Shown here in pieces: positions 33,765 to 42,317 of a DNA stretch of 64,000 nucleotides. Each line of letters begins with the position of its first letter. Positions within the stretch are counted from its first letter, which is position 1. The notes under the pieces were generated by a model. That model was given only the letters and a program-made list of their open reading frames with translations, was not told the DNA's origin and ran no database searches. Position numbers and translations under genes: made by a program. The stretch is from Rhizobium laguerreae. GTDB lineage: Bacteria > Pseudomonadota > Alphaproteobacteria > Rhizobiales > Rhizobiaceae. Location of the stretch: positions 434,001 through 498,000 of the forward strand of contig NZ_MRDM01000030.1 of NCBI RefSeq assembly GCF_002008165.1. The letters are read 5' to 3'.

Positions 33765-34678
33765 CAGCTTTGGCGTCCGAAGGGGCCACGAGCAAACGTG
33801 GGGTCGGCTTCAACGCCGACGCCACGCTCGGCTTGCTGTTGGTGTCGCCCATCGTTATCACGATGGCAGCTTTGGTCTTCTACCCCATGGGAAGAACCGT
33901 CTGGGACAGCCTGCACAGGGTCAACCCCATGCAGGCCGGCACGCCATTCGTCGGTCTTGAGAACTACAGCCGAATGCTGTCGGATGGCCAGCTCGCGACG
34001 GCCTGGAGCAACACGCTCATGTATGTTGTTCTGGCTGTCGCCGCCGAAACCGTGTTCGGCGTTCTTGCAGCCGCTCTCATCAATCAGATCAAGGTCGGGC
34101 GGCAATGGGTTCTCGCTGCGGTGATCTTGCCCTGGGCGCTGCCCGGCGTTGTGAATTCGGTCATTTGGCTTTGGATTTATCAACCGGGCGCGGGTCTGTT
34201 GAACGGCATTCTTTCAGCGCTCGGGCTCCCCTTCGAAAATCACGTCTGGTTCAACGATCGTACCAGCGCAATCGTCGCCGTAACGATCGTCCATGTCTGG
34301 CGCATGATGCCTTTGACGATCGTCATCGTTCTTGCGGCGATGCAGAGTATCCCTGTTCATCTCTATGAGGCTGCGCGGATCGATGGGGCCACGCGCGTTC
34401 AGATGTTCGGATGGGTAACCCTGCCGCTGGTTCGCAGCGCGATCGCTGTTGCCATGACGAACGCAACCGTGAACGCTTTCAATCTCTTCGACGAGGCCTG
34501 GGTTCTGGCGGGCGCCAGCCTCGAGACCCGACCGGTGCTCGTCCAGATCTACCTCGAAACCTTCCAGAATCTCCGCTTCTCGTATGGCATGGCGCTTTCG
34601 GTCGTGATCACTCTCGTGTCTCTGCTGATTTCGCTGGTCTACGTCCTTCGTGTCTATCGCAACACACGGTTCGACTGA
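33761..34678 (+). CDS. Sugar ABC transporter permease, MalF/UgpA type
   Basis: Taken from the ATG that overlaps the binding-protein stop (305 residues). The N-terminus GLLLVSPIVITMAALVFYPM is the first membrane helix, and the EAA loop reads HLYEAARIDGATRVQMFGWVTLPLV, a near-perfect match to the CUT1 consensus. Its stop shares a base with the next start (TGATG at 34676-34680). Confidence 0.92.
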   Translation: MTALASEGATSKRGVGFNADATLGLLLVSPIVITMAALVFYPMGRTVWDSLHRVNPMQAGTPFVGLENYSRMLSDGQLATAWSNTLMYVVLAVAAETVFGVLAAALINQIKVGRQWVLAAVILPWALPGVVNSVIWLWIYQPGAGLLNGILSALGLPFENHVWFNDRTSAIVAVTIVHVWRMMPLTIVIVLAAMQSIPVHLYEAARIDGATRVQMFGWVTLPLVRSAIAVAMTNATVNAFNLFDEAWVLAGASLETRPVLVQIYLETFQNLRFSYGMALSVVITLVSLLISLVYVLRVYRNTRFD

Positions 34679-35535
34679 TGAGATCTACTATTGCCTATCG
34701 AATGATGATTTGGGCCGGTGTCGTCGTCCTGTTGATCTGGTCTCTTGGGCCGATCTACTGGACCATTGCGAGTTCGGTTACGCCCAGCGAAGACTTTTCG
34801 ACCCGGCCGATCAACTTCTTCCCGCAGCACTTTACGCTCGATCACTACTCCCGGCTGCTCGGCATCAATATTGCGCGGATCGGGGGTGTGGAGGTGTTCA
34901 AACAGTTCCGGGCCGCATTGCTCAACAGCGTGGTGACTTCAATCGCTGCCACGCTGCTTTGCGTCGCGATATCCTCTCTGGGGGCTTACGCGTTCACCAG
35001 GCTTCAGTTTCCCGGCCGGAAAGCGCTTTTTGTCGCCGTTGTCGCGACGCTGGCCATTCCCGCCTACGCTGTCTTGATCCCGCTCTATCAGATCATGATC
35101 AAGCTGCATCTCGTCGATACCTATGTGGGTGTTTCGCTGATCTATGTCTCGGCCTTCCTGCCTCTGTCGCTCTGGCTGTTGCGGAGCGTGTTCGAAGCTC
35201 TTCCGATCGCACTGGAAGAGGCGGCGCAACTCGACGGAGCGGGCCGGCTCTACATCTTCTTCAACATCGTCCTGCCGCTGGCCGGACCGGGTCTGACGGC
35301 AGCGGCAATCCTCACGTTTCTGGGTGCCTGGGGGCAGTATCTCGTACCGCTCATTTTTTCGCCGCAGGCGACGAAGCCGCTAACGGTTCTGATTCCGGAA
35401 TTCGTAACGAAGAACTTCATCGACTACGGCCTCATCACAGCGAGTGGCTCGATCGCGATCGTCATCCCCGCCCTCGTCGTCATTTTTCTCAACCGTTACC
35501 TCGTCAGCGGCCTGTTGGCCGGTTCCGTCAAATAA
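34678..35535 (+). CDS. Sugar ABC transporter permease, MalG/UgpE type
   Basis: A 285-residue membrane protein beginning MRSTIAYRMMIWAGVVVLLI. The EAA loop ALPIALEEAAQLDGAGRLYIFFNIVLPLAGPG is typical. Coupled by TGATG to the preceding permease. With it, the binding protein at 32508 and the ATPase at 37862 it forms a complete CUT1 importer interrupted by two catabolic genes. Confidence 0.92.
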   Translation: MRSTIAYRMMIWAGVVVLLIWSLGPIYWTIASSVTPSEDFSTRPINFFPQHFTLDHYSRLLGINIARIGGVEVFKQFRAALLNSVVTSIAATLLCVAISSLGAYAFTRLQFPGRKALFVAVVATLAIPAYAVLIPLYQIMIKLHLVDTYVGVSLIYVSAFLPLSLWLLRSVFEALPIALEEAAQLDGAGRLYIFFNIVLPLAGPGLTAAAILTFLGAWGQYLVPLIFSPQATKPLTVLIPEFVTKNFIDYGLITASGSIAIVIPALVVIFLNRYLVSGLLAGSVK

Positions 35536-35546
35536 TCGGAGACTTC

Positions 35547-36500
35547 ATGAGCACGACCGAAAAGGTTATTTTCGAGCAATTTCCCTATTGGGAGAAGGCC
35601 ATTGAATTGAATTCTGCCGACGACCGCGCGGAGCTGCTCGTCTTCGTCGGTTGCGGCACCTCCTTCAATCTTGCACTCTCGCTGGCAGCCTATGCCAATA
35701 TGGCCGGACGCAAGGCAATCGCGGTCCCTGGTGCGGAATGGCAAAACCGGCCCTCGGCTTTCTGGCCGGAGTGGCGCAACACACACGTCGTTGCGCTTTC
35801 CCGAAGCGGCGAGACGACGGAGACAGTCGCCGCGGCAAAGGCAAGCCGCGCCGCCGGCGCCTTCGTGACGGCGATAACCGTCGAACCGGAAAGCTCTCTC
35901 GCGAAAAATTGCGATCGGATGATCGCGGCCGAAACCCATCCGGACGAAGGTATCGTCATGACGGTATCGGCTAGCCTCATGGTCCTTCTCGGTTTGCAGA
36001 TGATCGGGCAGAAGGTTCCTGCCTCTGTGGTGAATTCCGCCCGCCAGCTCGCGAGCGCTCTCGATGCGGCGCTTCCTGGAATTATCGCCGACCGGTCGCA
36101 CTTCGTCTTTCTCGGTGGCGGGCCGCTCTTCGGCATCGCCCTGGAGGGAGCGCTCAAGCTCATGGAAATGAGCCAGATCATGACCCAGGCCTTCCACCCG
36201 CTGGAATACCGTCATGGGCCGATCAGCCTCGTTGACGCAAAGACGGTTGCGGTCATGCTGTACAGCTCCGACCAGAGGGAGGCGGAGACGAAACTGGTGG
36301 GAGAACTGAGAGAAAAAGGCGCGGTCGTCATCGGTGTGGGTGGTCCAGGCGATCTGGAACTCGCCGTCGATGTCGATCTGTCGCTTGCGGGCCTCGTTGT
36401 CCTTCCGGCGCTGCAGGTCCTCGGCGAACGCGCCGCGCAGGCTCGGCAAATCGACACGGTCTCTCCCCGTCACCTGACGAAGGTTGTAACGCTCGCATGA
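35547..36500 (+). CDS. SIS-domain sugar isomerase/deaminase (AgaS/GlmS-C-like)
   Basis: A 317-residue protein from the ATG at 35547. Two SIS domains are visible: the first with LLVFVGCGTSFNLALSLAAY and VVALSRSGETTETV (sugar-phosphate-binding serines), the second with VFLGGGPLFGIALEGALKLME and FHPLEYRHGPISLV, as in the isomerase half of GlmS and in AgaS. In aga clusters AgaS deaminates and isomerises galactosamine-6-phosphate to tagatose-6-phosphate; the context suggests that role. The stop overlaps the next start (ATGA). FrlB-like deglycase activity is an alternative. Confidence 0.8.
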   Translation: MSTTEKVIFEQFPYWEKAIELNSADDRAELLVFVGCGTSFNLALSLAAYANMAGRKAIAVPGAEWQNRPSAFWPEWRNTHVVALSRSGETTETVAAAKASRAAGAFVTAITVEPESSLAKNCDRMIAAETHPDEGIVMTVSASLMVLLGLQMIGQKVPASVVNSARQLASALDAALPGIIADRSHFVFLGGGPLFGIALEGALKLMEMSQIMTQAFHPLEYRHGPISLVDAKTVAVMLYSSDQREAETKLVGELREKGAVVIGVGGPGDLELAVDVDLSLAGLVVLPALQVLGERAAQARQIDTVSPRHLTKVVTLA

Positions 36501-37795
36501 CGTCGATCGAAGAGAACCGGCAGACCGCGCTCCGAAAGCTTTTCGGTGCCCGAAACCTGCCTTTTCCCCATGGCGTCACTTCGGTCTGCTCGGCGCATCC
36601 GCTGGTCATCGAGGCCGCGCTTCGGCGCGCCGGCATGGAGCACCGGGCGGTCCTCATCGAAGCCACCTGCAATCAGGTCAATCAGGAGGGCGGCTATACC
36701 GCGATGACGCCGGCGGACTTTCGCCGTTTCATCGAGGACATCGCCGCAGCGACTGATTTTCCAGCCGAACGCATCATCCTGGGAGGCGATCACCTCGGTC
36801 CCAACCCATGGAGAAAATTGGCGGCCAAGGAGGCAATGCTGCGCGCCGAGGCTATGGTGACGGCCTATGTCGAGGCAGGATTTGAAAAGATTCACCTGGA
36901 TACGTCGATGGGCTGTGCCGGTGAACCAGCGGCGCTCGATGACGAATTGACCGCGGCGCGGGCCGCTCGATTGGCAAAGGCCGCTGAGGAGGCCGCTCGT
37001 CGTTCAGGCCGCCGTCCGCCGGTCTATATCATCGGAACCGAGGTGCCGCCTCCAGGTGGTGCAACGCACGCACTTGAAGACATCGAAATTACCCGGGCCG
37101 GTGCGGCGACGAAAACGCTGGCGGTACACCGGGCGTCGTTTGCCGAAGCAGGTTTGGCGTCGGCGATGGAGCGGGTCATTGGAATCGTGGTTCAACCGGG
37201 CGTGGAATTTGGCAACGCGGACGTGGCGCTCTACAAGCCTGAACGAGCCAAGAGCCTCATTCGTTCGCTGGACGACATGCCGGGCTTGGTTTTCGAAGCA
37301 CATTCCACCGACTACCAGCCGGCCGAAGCCTTGTCTGCTCTCGTCGACGGCGGCTTTGCAATCCTCAAGGTCGGACCGGGGCTGACTTTCGCGCTGCGCG
37401 AAGCGCTCTACGGTCTCGATGCGATCGCTGACGTGCTTGCCGGGGGGAACCCGCGAACCGGACTGGTGACGACCATGGAAAAGATCATGGTCGAGCAACC
37501 GGCAAGCTGGGCGGCCCACTATGGCGGAAGTCCCGATGAGGAGCGACTGCAACGGCATTTCAGCTATAGTGATCGAATTCGCTATTACTGGCCGGATCCT
37601 CGCGCATCCGCCGCGGTCGGCGAATTGTTCAGCCGGCTCCCCGATGAAATTCCCGAAACTCTGATCAGCCAATATCTCGGCCGACTCTATTCCGACGTGG
37701 TGTCAAAGCGGGTCGCTCCGAAGGCCCGCGAACTCTGCCTTGCTGCGATCGACGCGGTACTGGCGCCTTATTCAGCCGCCACGGCAATCCAATGA
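36497..37795 (+). CDS. GatZ/KbaZ-like protein (class II tagatose-bisphosphate aldolase accessory subunit family)
   Basis: A 432-residue protein of the GatZ/KbaZ family, with GVTSVCSAHPLVIEAAL, EATCNQVNQEGGYTAMTPADF, GGDHLGPNPW and YIIGTEVPPPGG as conserved blocks. In E. coli the family supports the catalytic subunit GatY/KbaY in cleaving tagatose-1,6-bisphosphate; in other proteobacterial aga clusters AgaZ has been proposed to be a tagatose-6-phosphate kinase. No GatY/KbaY gene lies in this window, which favours an independent function or a catalytic partner elsewhere. Overlaps the SIS gene by 4 bases. Confidence 0.85.
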   Translation: MTSIEENRQTALRKLFGARNLPFPHGVTSVCSAHPLVIEAALRRAGMEHRAVLIEATCNQVNQEGGYTAMTPADFRRFIEDIAAATDFPAERIILGGDHLGPNPWRKLAAKEAMLRAEAMVTAYVEAGFEKIHLDTSMGCAGEPAALDDELTAARAARLAKAAEEAARRSGRRPPVYIIGTEVPPPGGATHALEDIEITRAGAATKTLAVHRASFAEAGLASAMERVIGIVVQPGVEFGNADVALYKPERAKSLIRSLDDMPGLVFEAHSTDYQPAEALSALVDGGFAILKVGPGLTFALREALYGLDAIADVLAGGNPRTGLVTTMEKIMVEQPASWAAHYGGSPDEERLQRHFSYSDRIRYYWPDPRASAAVGELFSRLPDEIPETLISQYLGRLYSDVVSKRVAPKARELCLAAIDAVLAPYSAATAIQ

Positions 37796-37861
37796 GCAAT
37801 CGACAGCCGTGTCCAACGAGCGGCTGCATCCGAAGATACCAACATTCAGCCGGAGAAAGTT

Positions 37862-38932
37862 ATGGCGTCAGTAAGTGTGGCGAATGCCCGCAAGAGCTAC
37901 GGTCACTTCGAAGTTCTGCATGGGGTGGATATTAATATCCAAGACGGCGAATTCGTAATCCTGGTCGGTCCCTCCGGGTGCGGGAAGTCGACATTGTTGC
38001 GGATGATCGCCGGCCTCGAAGAGATTTCAGCTGGCCGGATATCGATCGGCAGCAAGGTCGTGAACAATGTCGCGCCAAAAGAACGCGATATCGCGATGGT
38101 TTTCCAATCCTACGCGCTCTACCCCCATCTGACAGTCGAGGCGAATATGGGTTTTTCGCTGAAGCTGGCGAAAGCCCCAAAGGAACAGACCAGGCAACGT
38201 GTTCGGGAGGCCGCTGAAATTCTGGGGCTAGGGCATCTGCTCGATAGATATCCGAAAAACCTGTCGGGTGGCCAACGTCAACGTGTGGCGATGGGCCGTG
38301 CCATCGTTAGAAATCCGCAGGTCTTTCTGTTTGACGAACCATTGTCGAACCTGGACGCGAAGCTGCGTGTGCAGATGCGTTCGGAAATCAAGCAACTGCA
38401 CCAGCGACTGAAGACAACGACCATTTACGTCACCCACGATCAGATCGAGGCCATGACGATGGCCGATCGGATTGTTGTGATGCGGGACGGCTTCGTCGAG
38501 CAGATAGGCTCGCCACTCGATCTCTACGACCGGCCGGCAAACCTCTTCGTTGCGGGCTTCATCGGTTCGCCGGCGATGAACCTTATTCGAGGCCAGGTCA
38601 GCACTTCAGGGCCGCTGGAGTTGATCGCGGACGGCGGAGGTAGGCTGCCACTACCCGAAGCAGCGTCATTGGAACGCGGTGCACAGCTTATCTACGGCAT
38701 TCGCCCTGAGCATCTCACAATCGGACAAGGTCCCGTTGCCGTTGAGGTCGTTCTCGTCGAGCCCACCGGTGCTGAGATCCAGGTCACCACGAAGTTTGGT
38801 GAGGATCATCTTGTTGCGACGGTAAGAGAGCGCCTTGATCTCCGCGCCGGCGACCGGATCGTCATTGCGCCGGATCTCAGTAAACTGCATCTGTTCGACG
38901 CAAAAACCGAGCAACGGTTGAAGTCTGTCTAA
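37862..38932 (+). CDS. Sugar ABC transporter ATP-binding protein, UgpC/MalK type
   Basis: A 356-residue ATPase: Walker A GPSGCGKST, signature LSGGQRQRVAMGRAI, Walker B VFLFDEPLSNLD, switch YVTHDQIEAMTMADR, and a C-terminal TOBE domain with YGIRPEHLTIG. Last gene of the DeoR-led operon, 66 bases after the GatZ-like gene. It should energise the importer at 32508-35535. No T-run hairpin was found in the 90 bases before the convergent peroxiredoxin gene. Confidence 0.92.
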   Translation: MASVSVANARKSYGHFEVLHGVDINIQDGEFVILVGPSGCGKSTLLRMIAGLEEISAGRISIGSKVVNNVAPKERDIAMVFQSYALYPHLTVEANMGFSLKLAKAPKEQTRQRVREAAEILGLGHLLDRYPKNLSGGQRQRVAMGRAIVRNPQVFLFDEPLSNLDAKLRVQMRSEIKQLHQRLKTTTIYVTHDQIEAMTMADRIVVMRDGFVEQIGSPLDLYDRPANLFVAGFIGSPAMNLIRGQVSTSGPLELIADGGGRLPLPEAASLERGAQLIYGIRPEHLTIGQGPVAVEVVLVEPTGAEIQVTTKFGEDHLVATVRERLDLRAGDRIVIAPDLSKLHLFDAKTEQRLKSV

Positions 38933-39022
38933 CGTGACTATTTTCTCGGGCTGGCGGAACGCGGAGGTCAACTGATGACAGGTCGGAGAGTTGGCCAACG
39001 CTGGCCAATGGTTCGTTGAAAG

Positions 39023-39703
39023 TCAGCGTTCAAGGCTGCCGGCGGCGGCGATGATCTCCGCCGCAGTCGGGAAGATGCCAAGACCGTCCGGCCCGTCCAG
39101 CGCCTCGATTTGCGACCAGGCGATGGTGCCGTTCGCATTGACCAGGAAGTGCCCGACGAGCTGGGTAGCGTGGTTCGCCAAGATCGCCATATCGGCTTCA
39201 TCAAGCTCGAAGTGGTCCTTGGCGTTGAGTATAGTATTGGCTTCCATGGGTTGTAGCAATTCCGGCAACTCGCCCGTGGGGTTGATGCGCGCCGCCTGGA
39301 ACTGCGCCATCGTCGCGCTATAAGGCCATTCGGGCTGCTTGCTGCTCCCATCGGGCAGGAACTCAGCATGGGGCACACCATAGGCCCGATGTGTGTGGCA
39401 GTCGGGATCGCATAGCAGCGTTACTGGCGTCGGACGGTGGCGGAAATACAGGCGAGCGCGTTCTACCGGTGTGTTGATAACGGCCACGGTCTCCACTCCG
39501 GCGGCGCGCAGGGTGGGCTGTATGCCAGCAAGCTGTTCGACCTGGCGCCGGCAGAACGGGCAGTGCAACCCGCGAAAGAACCCGATCACGAACGGGCGAC
39601 CGCTCAAATCGGCGAAAGAGACGGTTCCGTCGAAGTTGGCCGTGGCGAGCGCGAAGGCGGGGGCGGTTTCTCCTGGTTGCAGCGGGCGTTTCTGGTCTTC
39701 CAT
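39023..39703 (-). CDS. Peroxiredoxin-like protein (AhpC/TSA family)
   Basis: From the ATG at 39703, preceded by AAAGGAAC, the protein has 226 residues. The thioredoxin fold is shown by GETAPAFALATANFDG, GRPFVIGFFRGLHCPFCRRQ with Cys48 and Cys51, then VAVINTPVERARLYF and LLCDPDCHTHRAYGV. The C-x-x-C rather than the T-x-x-C of typical peroxiredoxins puts it in the peroxiredoxin-like or thioredoxin-like AhpC/TSA group. It probably reduces hydroperoxides in the cytoplasm. A longer upstream frame to 39814 lacks similarity. It is convergent with the sugar ATPase and monocistronic. Confidence 0.85.
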   Translation of the reverse strand: MEDQKRPLQPGETAPAFALATANFDGTVSFADLSGRPFVIGFFRGLHCPFCRRQVEQLAGIQPTLRAAGVETVAVINTPVERARLYFRHRPTPVTLLCDPDCHTHRAYGVPHAEFLPDGSSKQPEWPYSATMAQFQAARINPTGELPELLQPMEANTILNAKDHFELDEADMAILANHATQLVGHFLVNANGTIAWSQIEALDGPDGLGIFPTAAEIIAAAGSLER

Positions 39704-39903
39704 GGAATAGTTCCTTTGTCGTATCGTCCAGGTAGACGACCGAAATTTAACTATATCACTTGTCGCAAGAAGGCCCAGCGTTCGATGCTGAGATCGCCGA
39801 ATGTGGTTCGGCATGCCATTTGGCCTTCCGACCGGCGTCGAGAGCCTTGCCGGTATCGATCGCCGCTCCTATCTTATTTAGAATAGACTGATGGAGCAAC
39901 GAG

Positions 39904-40071
39904 ATGGCGGAGCTTGTGGCCGACACTCTAATCGACATGACGATCGAGATCATTCCACCGGAAGACACAAAGGAACAACCCGATAGTCGTGCTTGCCTTT
40001 GCTGTAAGCGCCGGCGTCAGTGGATGGACGATGACGGCTGCGGCATCTGTGAGGAATGCTTGGCCTCCTGA
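39904..40071 (+). CDS. Small cysteine-rich (zinc-ribbon-like) protein, 55 residues
   Basis: ATG at 39904 with GGAG eight bases upstream, TGA at 40069. The C-terminal half holds six cysteines, Cys31, Cys33, Cys34 and Cys46, Cys49, Cys52, in CLCCKRRRQW and DGCGICEECLAS, a pattern that would bind one zinc ion. The N-terminal 25 residues are acidic and amphipathic. It lies 24 bases before the Nudix gene on the same strand, so both are probably co-transcribed. The family is not recognised. Confidence 0.6.
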   Translation: MAELVADTLIDMTIEIIPPEDTKEQPDSRACLCCKRRRQWMDDDGCGICEECLAS

Positions 40072-40095
40072 TCGACACAAGAAGGGCACAAGGCG

Positions 40096-40560
40096 ATGGC
40101 AATCCGCAGCGCCGGACTTCTGCTATACCGGCGTGTTTCCAGCGACATCGAAGTGCTTCTCGTCCATCCGGGCGGCCCTTTTTGGGCTGGGAAAGACGAG
40201 GCTGCGTGGTCGATCCCGAAGGGGCTGGTCGAACCTGGAGAAGATGAGCTTGCGGCGGCAATAAGGGAGACGGCCGAAGAGCTGAGTGTAGCAGTCGATG
40301 GCAGGTTCACACCGTTGGGCGAATACCGACAACCCGGCGGAAAGATAGTCGTCGCGTGGGCGATCGAAGCCGATCCGATACTCGACGTGAATGCGATACA
40401 AAGTTGCCAATTCGAAATGGAATGGCCACCACGGTCGGGCCAGGTAAAGAGCTTTCCTGAAGTCGATCGGGCGGGGTGGTTTTCCCCTCCCGACGCAGCC
40501 ATAAAGCTGTTGAAAGGGCAGCGATCGATGCTTGCCGACCTCCTGACACATCTGAAATGA
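40096..40560 (+). CDS. Nudix hydrolase
   Basis: A 154-residue protein with the Nudix box GLVEPGEDELAAAIRETAEELSV (about residues 43-65), which follows G-x5-E-x7-R-E-U-x-E-E-x-G-U except that Ser replaces the last Gly. The start RSAGLLLYRR and WSIPKG match the family, as does the insert EMEWPPRSGQVKSFPEVDRAGWF seen in diadenosine-polyphosphate or NTP-hydrolysing NUDIX proteins with predicted acid-rich substrate loops. Hydrolyses a nucleoside diphosphate linked compound; the substrate is unknown. Confidence 0.88.
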   Translation: MAIRSAGLLLYRRVSSDIEVLLVHPGGPFWAGKDEAAWSIPKGLVEPGEDELAAAIRETAEELSVAVDGRFTPLGEYRQPGGKIVVAWAIEADPILDVNAIQSCQFEMEWPPRSGQVKSFPEVDRAGWFSPPDAAIKLLKGQRSMLADLLTHLK

Positions 40561-40731
40561 TAGGCTCGAATTATTGATTGAGCCGCGCCATTTCGCTGCA
40601 CCCATGCATGACGTGCGCGGCAGCCATGAGTTGCTTCTGAAGACAGCCATCCTATCTGACAGTCACCGCCATATGACTGAAATCGAGAAATCGAGCTGCG
40701 ATTCGCCTTGAGCACGCGCGAGGAGACAATC

Positions 40732-41013
40732 ATGAACGGCATTTCCAAAACCCTGAACGACATGACGCTTGTCGAACGCTCGAGCCTGCTCGACACCGTC
40801 GCCGATGCCTTAGAAGCAACGGCCGAGGAGGCGGAAGGTGAAGGCGACACCCGCTTCGTCGCCAACTCCATCTGCGTCGCCAATACGATTCGCGGTCTAT
40901 CCGGGGACATGACGCCCCGCGATCTGCAGGCGGCCGAGTTGCTCCTTGAGCAGGGCATCATGCTCGTCCACCAGTTCTCGAACCGGGCGAAGACGAACGG
41001 AATGATCCACTAA
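40732..41013 (+). CDS. Unknown small acidic helical protein
   Basis: A 93-residue protein from the ATG at 40732, with AGGAG six bases upstream; a TTG start eight codons earlier lacks a binding site. It is helical and acidic in the middle (LEATAEEAEGEGDTRF), with no signal or membrane segment. I do not recognise the family. It stands alone between the Nudix gene and the EamA exporter, with no overlapping partner. Confidence 0.65.
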   Translation: MNGISKTLNDMTLVERSSLLDTVADALEATAEEAEGEGDTRFVANSICVANTIRGLSGDMTPRDLQAAELLLEQGIMLVHQFSNRAKTNGMIH

Positions 41014-41285
41014 CAGTGAGCGAGGCGCTCCCGTCAGCAATGCGCTCTGTCAGTGTGACGGAGGCTGAAGGATTGAGATAAAGCCGTTGATCCGTACCGG
41101 GGAATAGCGGATGCCGCCGGCCCCTGGCGAGAACGAGTGGTCTCCGCTGCGGCAAACCGCGGCAGCGGGAGAATTGCAGACACGCCAGGGAAGGCTTTAT
41201 TTCCAATGGATTGCCGGTTCAATGCGCTACCGTGTCGAGTGGCCGATATAGCAGGGTTCACCTTTGTTCGGTCAGGAGCAGCGTA

Positions 41286-42161
41286 ATGCAGCCTGGTCGC
41301 ACAGGCCTTGCCGTCTGCTTGATGGTGGCTGCCGCTTTTTTAAATAGTTTCGACGCGGTCATTGTGCGTTTGCTGGCCGGCGACGTGCATCCCTTGATGA
41401 TCGGCTTTTTCCGGTCGTTTTTCGGGCTTCTTGTCGTCACGCCCTGGATCGTGTCACGGGTCGACCTGAAATCCTCTCCCTATCGTGTTCTGCATGTCGT
41501 GCGTGCAGGTCTGAAGCTTGCCTCACTGGTTGCTTTGTTCGTCGCCTTTGCGCACGCGCCACTCGCCGATGCCACGGCGATCAATTTCACCATGCCCATG
41601 TTTCTCGTTCTCGGCGCGTGGCTGGTGCTCAAGGAGCATGTCGGCATCTCCAGCGTGGCCGGCATTGTCGCAGGTTTTATCGGCGTCATGATCATCATTC
41701 GCCCTGGAGCGTCCGGTTTCGACCAATGGCTGCTTTTTGCGCTGGCAGGAGCGGTCTTGACGGCGGCCAGCCAATTGATGCTGCGGCGGATGGCGTTGAG
41801 GGATAGTGCCGACCGGCTGGTTGCATGGAATCTGATAGCGACGGTGCCGCTTGGCCTGATCATCATGCTGCCGGTCTGGTCAATGCCGACCTGGAGCCAA
41901 CTCGGACTGCTTGCCCTGCAAGGGGCACTCGGCGCGCTCAACATGACACTGATCACGCGCGCCTTCGGTATGGCGGCCGCAAGCGTTCTGGCACCGCTCG
42001 ACTTTCTCCGACTGCCCGTCGTGGCCCTTATGGCCTTCTCATTTTTCTCGGAAGTTCCGGCCGCACAGACGTGGATCGGCGCGGCGGTGATCATCGGCGC
42101 GGCCATTATCGGAACGCGCGGCATGACATGGCGACGCAAGCCGCCGGTTGACAAGCCCTGA
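41286..42161 (+). CDS. EamA-family (DMT) transporter
   Basis: A 291-residue membrane protein from the ATG at 41286; an earlier in-frame ATG at 41211 adds a hydrophilic stretch without similarity. It has about ten hydrophobic segments in two EamA repeats: first FLNSFDAVIVRLLAGDVHPLMI to ALFVAFAHAPLADATAINFT, second AGAVLTAASQLMLRRMA to ASVLAPLDFLRLPVVAL. Family members export amino acids, nucleobases or other metabolites; the substrate is unknown. It is monocistronic, with the acid-sugar transport operon starting 157 bases downstream. Confidence 0.88.
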   Translation: MQPGRTGLAVCLMVAAAFLNSFDAVIVRLLAGDVHPLMIGFFRSFFGLLVVTPWIVSRVDLKSSPYRVLHVVRAGLKLASLVALFVAFAHAPLADATAINFTMPMFLVLGAWLVLKEHVGISSVAGIVAGFIGVMIIIRPGASGFDQWLLFALAGAVLTAASQLMLRRMALRDSADRLVAWNLIATVPLGLIIMLPVWSMPTWSQLGLLALQGALGALNMTLITRAFGMAAASVLAPLDFLRLPVVALMAFSFFSEVPAAQTWIGAAVIIGAAIIGTRGMTWRRKPPVDKP

Positions 42162-42193
42162 TCATTTTTGGGGTTCACAAAAATTTTAGATGC

Positions 42194-42208
42194 ACTAATA
42201 TTTCAGTT
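42194..42208. promoter_or_regulatory. Motif shared with the GntR-dehydratase promoter
   Basis: ACTAATATTTCAGTT here matches ACTAAAATATCAGTT at 47565-47579 in 13 of 15 positions. It lies about 110 bases before the Dpp-type permease start. It is a candidate operator for the GntR/FCD regulator encoded at 46761-47480. Confidence 0.5.
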
Positions 42209-42317
42209 CTAGCGACTGGTCGTCGAGCTGCCTGTTGCCGGAGGGGTATCACAGGCAGCACAGACGAAGACGAAACCGGACATCACGACCCCCATGGGGT
42301 TCACTCGGGAGGAGTGC

